64,000 nucleotides of DNA from Phoebastria nigripes. Taxonomy: Eukaryota; Chordata; Aves; Procellariiformes; Diomedeidae. A program made the translations under genes and the position numbers. The stretch lies in NCBI GenBank assembly GCA_035582835.1, contig JAYKAV010000311.1, positions 1,450,067-1,514,066 of the forward strand, given 5' to 3'. The notes under the pieces are model-generated. The model was not told where the DNA came from and made no database searches. It saw nothing but the letters and a program-made list of their open reading frames with translations. The first letter of the stretch is position 1. Each line of letters begins with the position of its first letter. This document shows positions 63,385-64,000 of this stretch, piece by piece.

Positions 63385-64000
63385 GTAAGTACTGAGCGTT
63401 GTGACTGCATCCCCCAGGTGCCAGAGTGACAAAGCCTTTCAATGCTGCATGCTAAAAAAAAGGAAACTGCGTTGGTTTTTTTTTTGAAAAATCAGATTCT
63501 CTCAAGGCTTGAGCATGTACATGTTGATCTCAGTGGCCAAGCAAACATTTTGTTGGTGCTGAAGGACTGGCCTTAAAGGGATGGTGGTTTCTAGCACCCC
63601 TGTGAGGAACGCCTGCAGCCAGACCTGGCTCCCCAGCACTTTTGCTGACTAGCGTTCCTGGAGAGGAGGGCAACTGTGTTCTCACATTTAGGGCTGTGTG
63701 TCTTGGCTTGCATGCAGAAAAAGGGAAGGAGAGAGGCCCTATCTTACATACTTCAAGGCTCCATGTGAGTTTTGCTAGCTCTTGTAGATGGGCATTTTTT
63801 TGTGCATTTACTGAGTCCTGTGAATCTGTAGACTCTATGAGCTCATACCCAAAACAGGTTCTTCCAGCATGAGTTTTGTATCCCCACCTCACCACATAAA
63901 AAGGGTAGAAGAGCAATGAGAGGGAGAGTGTTGGTGACGTGAATGCCATGTGCCCGCTCCTTTAATATGACCCATTCTGACTATTTTTGTGTCTTTTGAC
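63385..64000 (+). other. SLC2A12 intron 4, partial
   Basis: Begins with donor GTAAGT and runs off the window. A minus-strand open frame at 63530-63949 has no domain. The final SLC2A12 coding exon is not found here. Confidence 0.6.

Overview
The window is vertebrate nuclear DNA, almost certainly from a bird. Genes are spread out with GT-AG introns, and 3' ends of CR1 LINEs are present, one with a (CTATT)n tail. There is also a retroviral LTR of a type I know from many non-galliform birds. About 27 isolated N bases suggest a draft consensus.

Two protein-coding genes lie head to tail on the + strand. (1) The 3' two thirds of SGK1 (serum/glucocorticoid-regulated kinase 1) occupy 229-3650 in eight coding exons. 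Its 3'UTR runs to about 4705. The N-terminal exons lie upstream of the window. (2) SLC2A12 (the hexose transporter GLUT12) has coding exons at 33394-33526, 41287-42609, 60922-61044 and 63252-63384. Its last exon, encoding the C-terminal tail, lies beyond 64000. The same neighbours and orientation occur in human 6q23, so this is conserved synteny.

The intergenic stretch (about 4.7-33.3 kb) contains an isolated GC/CpG-dense island (about 6.69-7.09 kb), a tight array of nuclear-receptor half-sites (14021-14064) and a decayed CR1 (about 18.1-18.97 kb). It also contains a 5'-half endogenous retrovirus on the minus strand (about 21.96-24.74 kb: LTR, tRNA-Lys-type primer site, disabled gag, start of protease). 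A hexanucleotide tandem repeat (32521-32562) lies just upstream of SLC2A12.

SLC2A12 introns 1 and 2 hold further CR1/L3 LINE remnants and simple repeats. I see no other protein-coding gene. The many short open frames elsewhere have no splice context or recognisable domains.

Functionally, both genes belong to hormone-responsive physiology. SGK1 is a PI3K/mTORC2/PDK1-activated AGC kinase that controls ion channels and transporters. GLUT12 is a facilitative hexose transporter, of special interest in birds because they lack a recognised GLUT4. I found no evidence of a wholly new biological system. The points most worth following are the AGGTCA array, the isolated CpG island, features of the GLUT12 N-terminus and 5' leader, and the architecture of the retroviral fragment.
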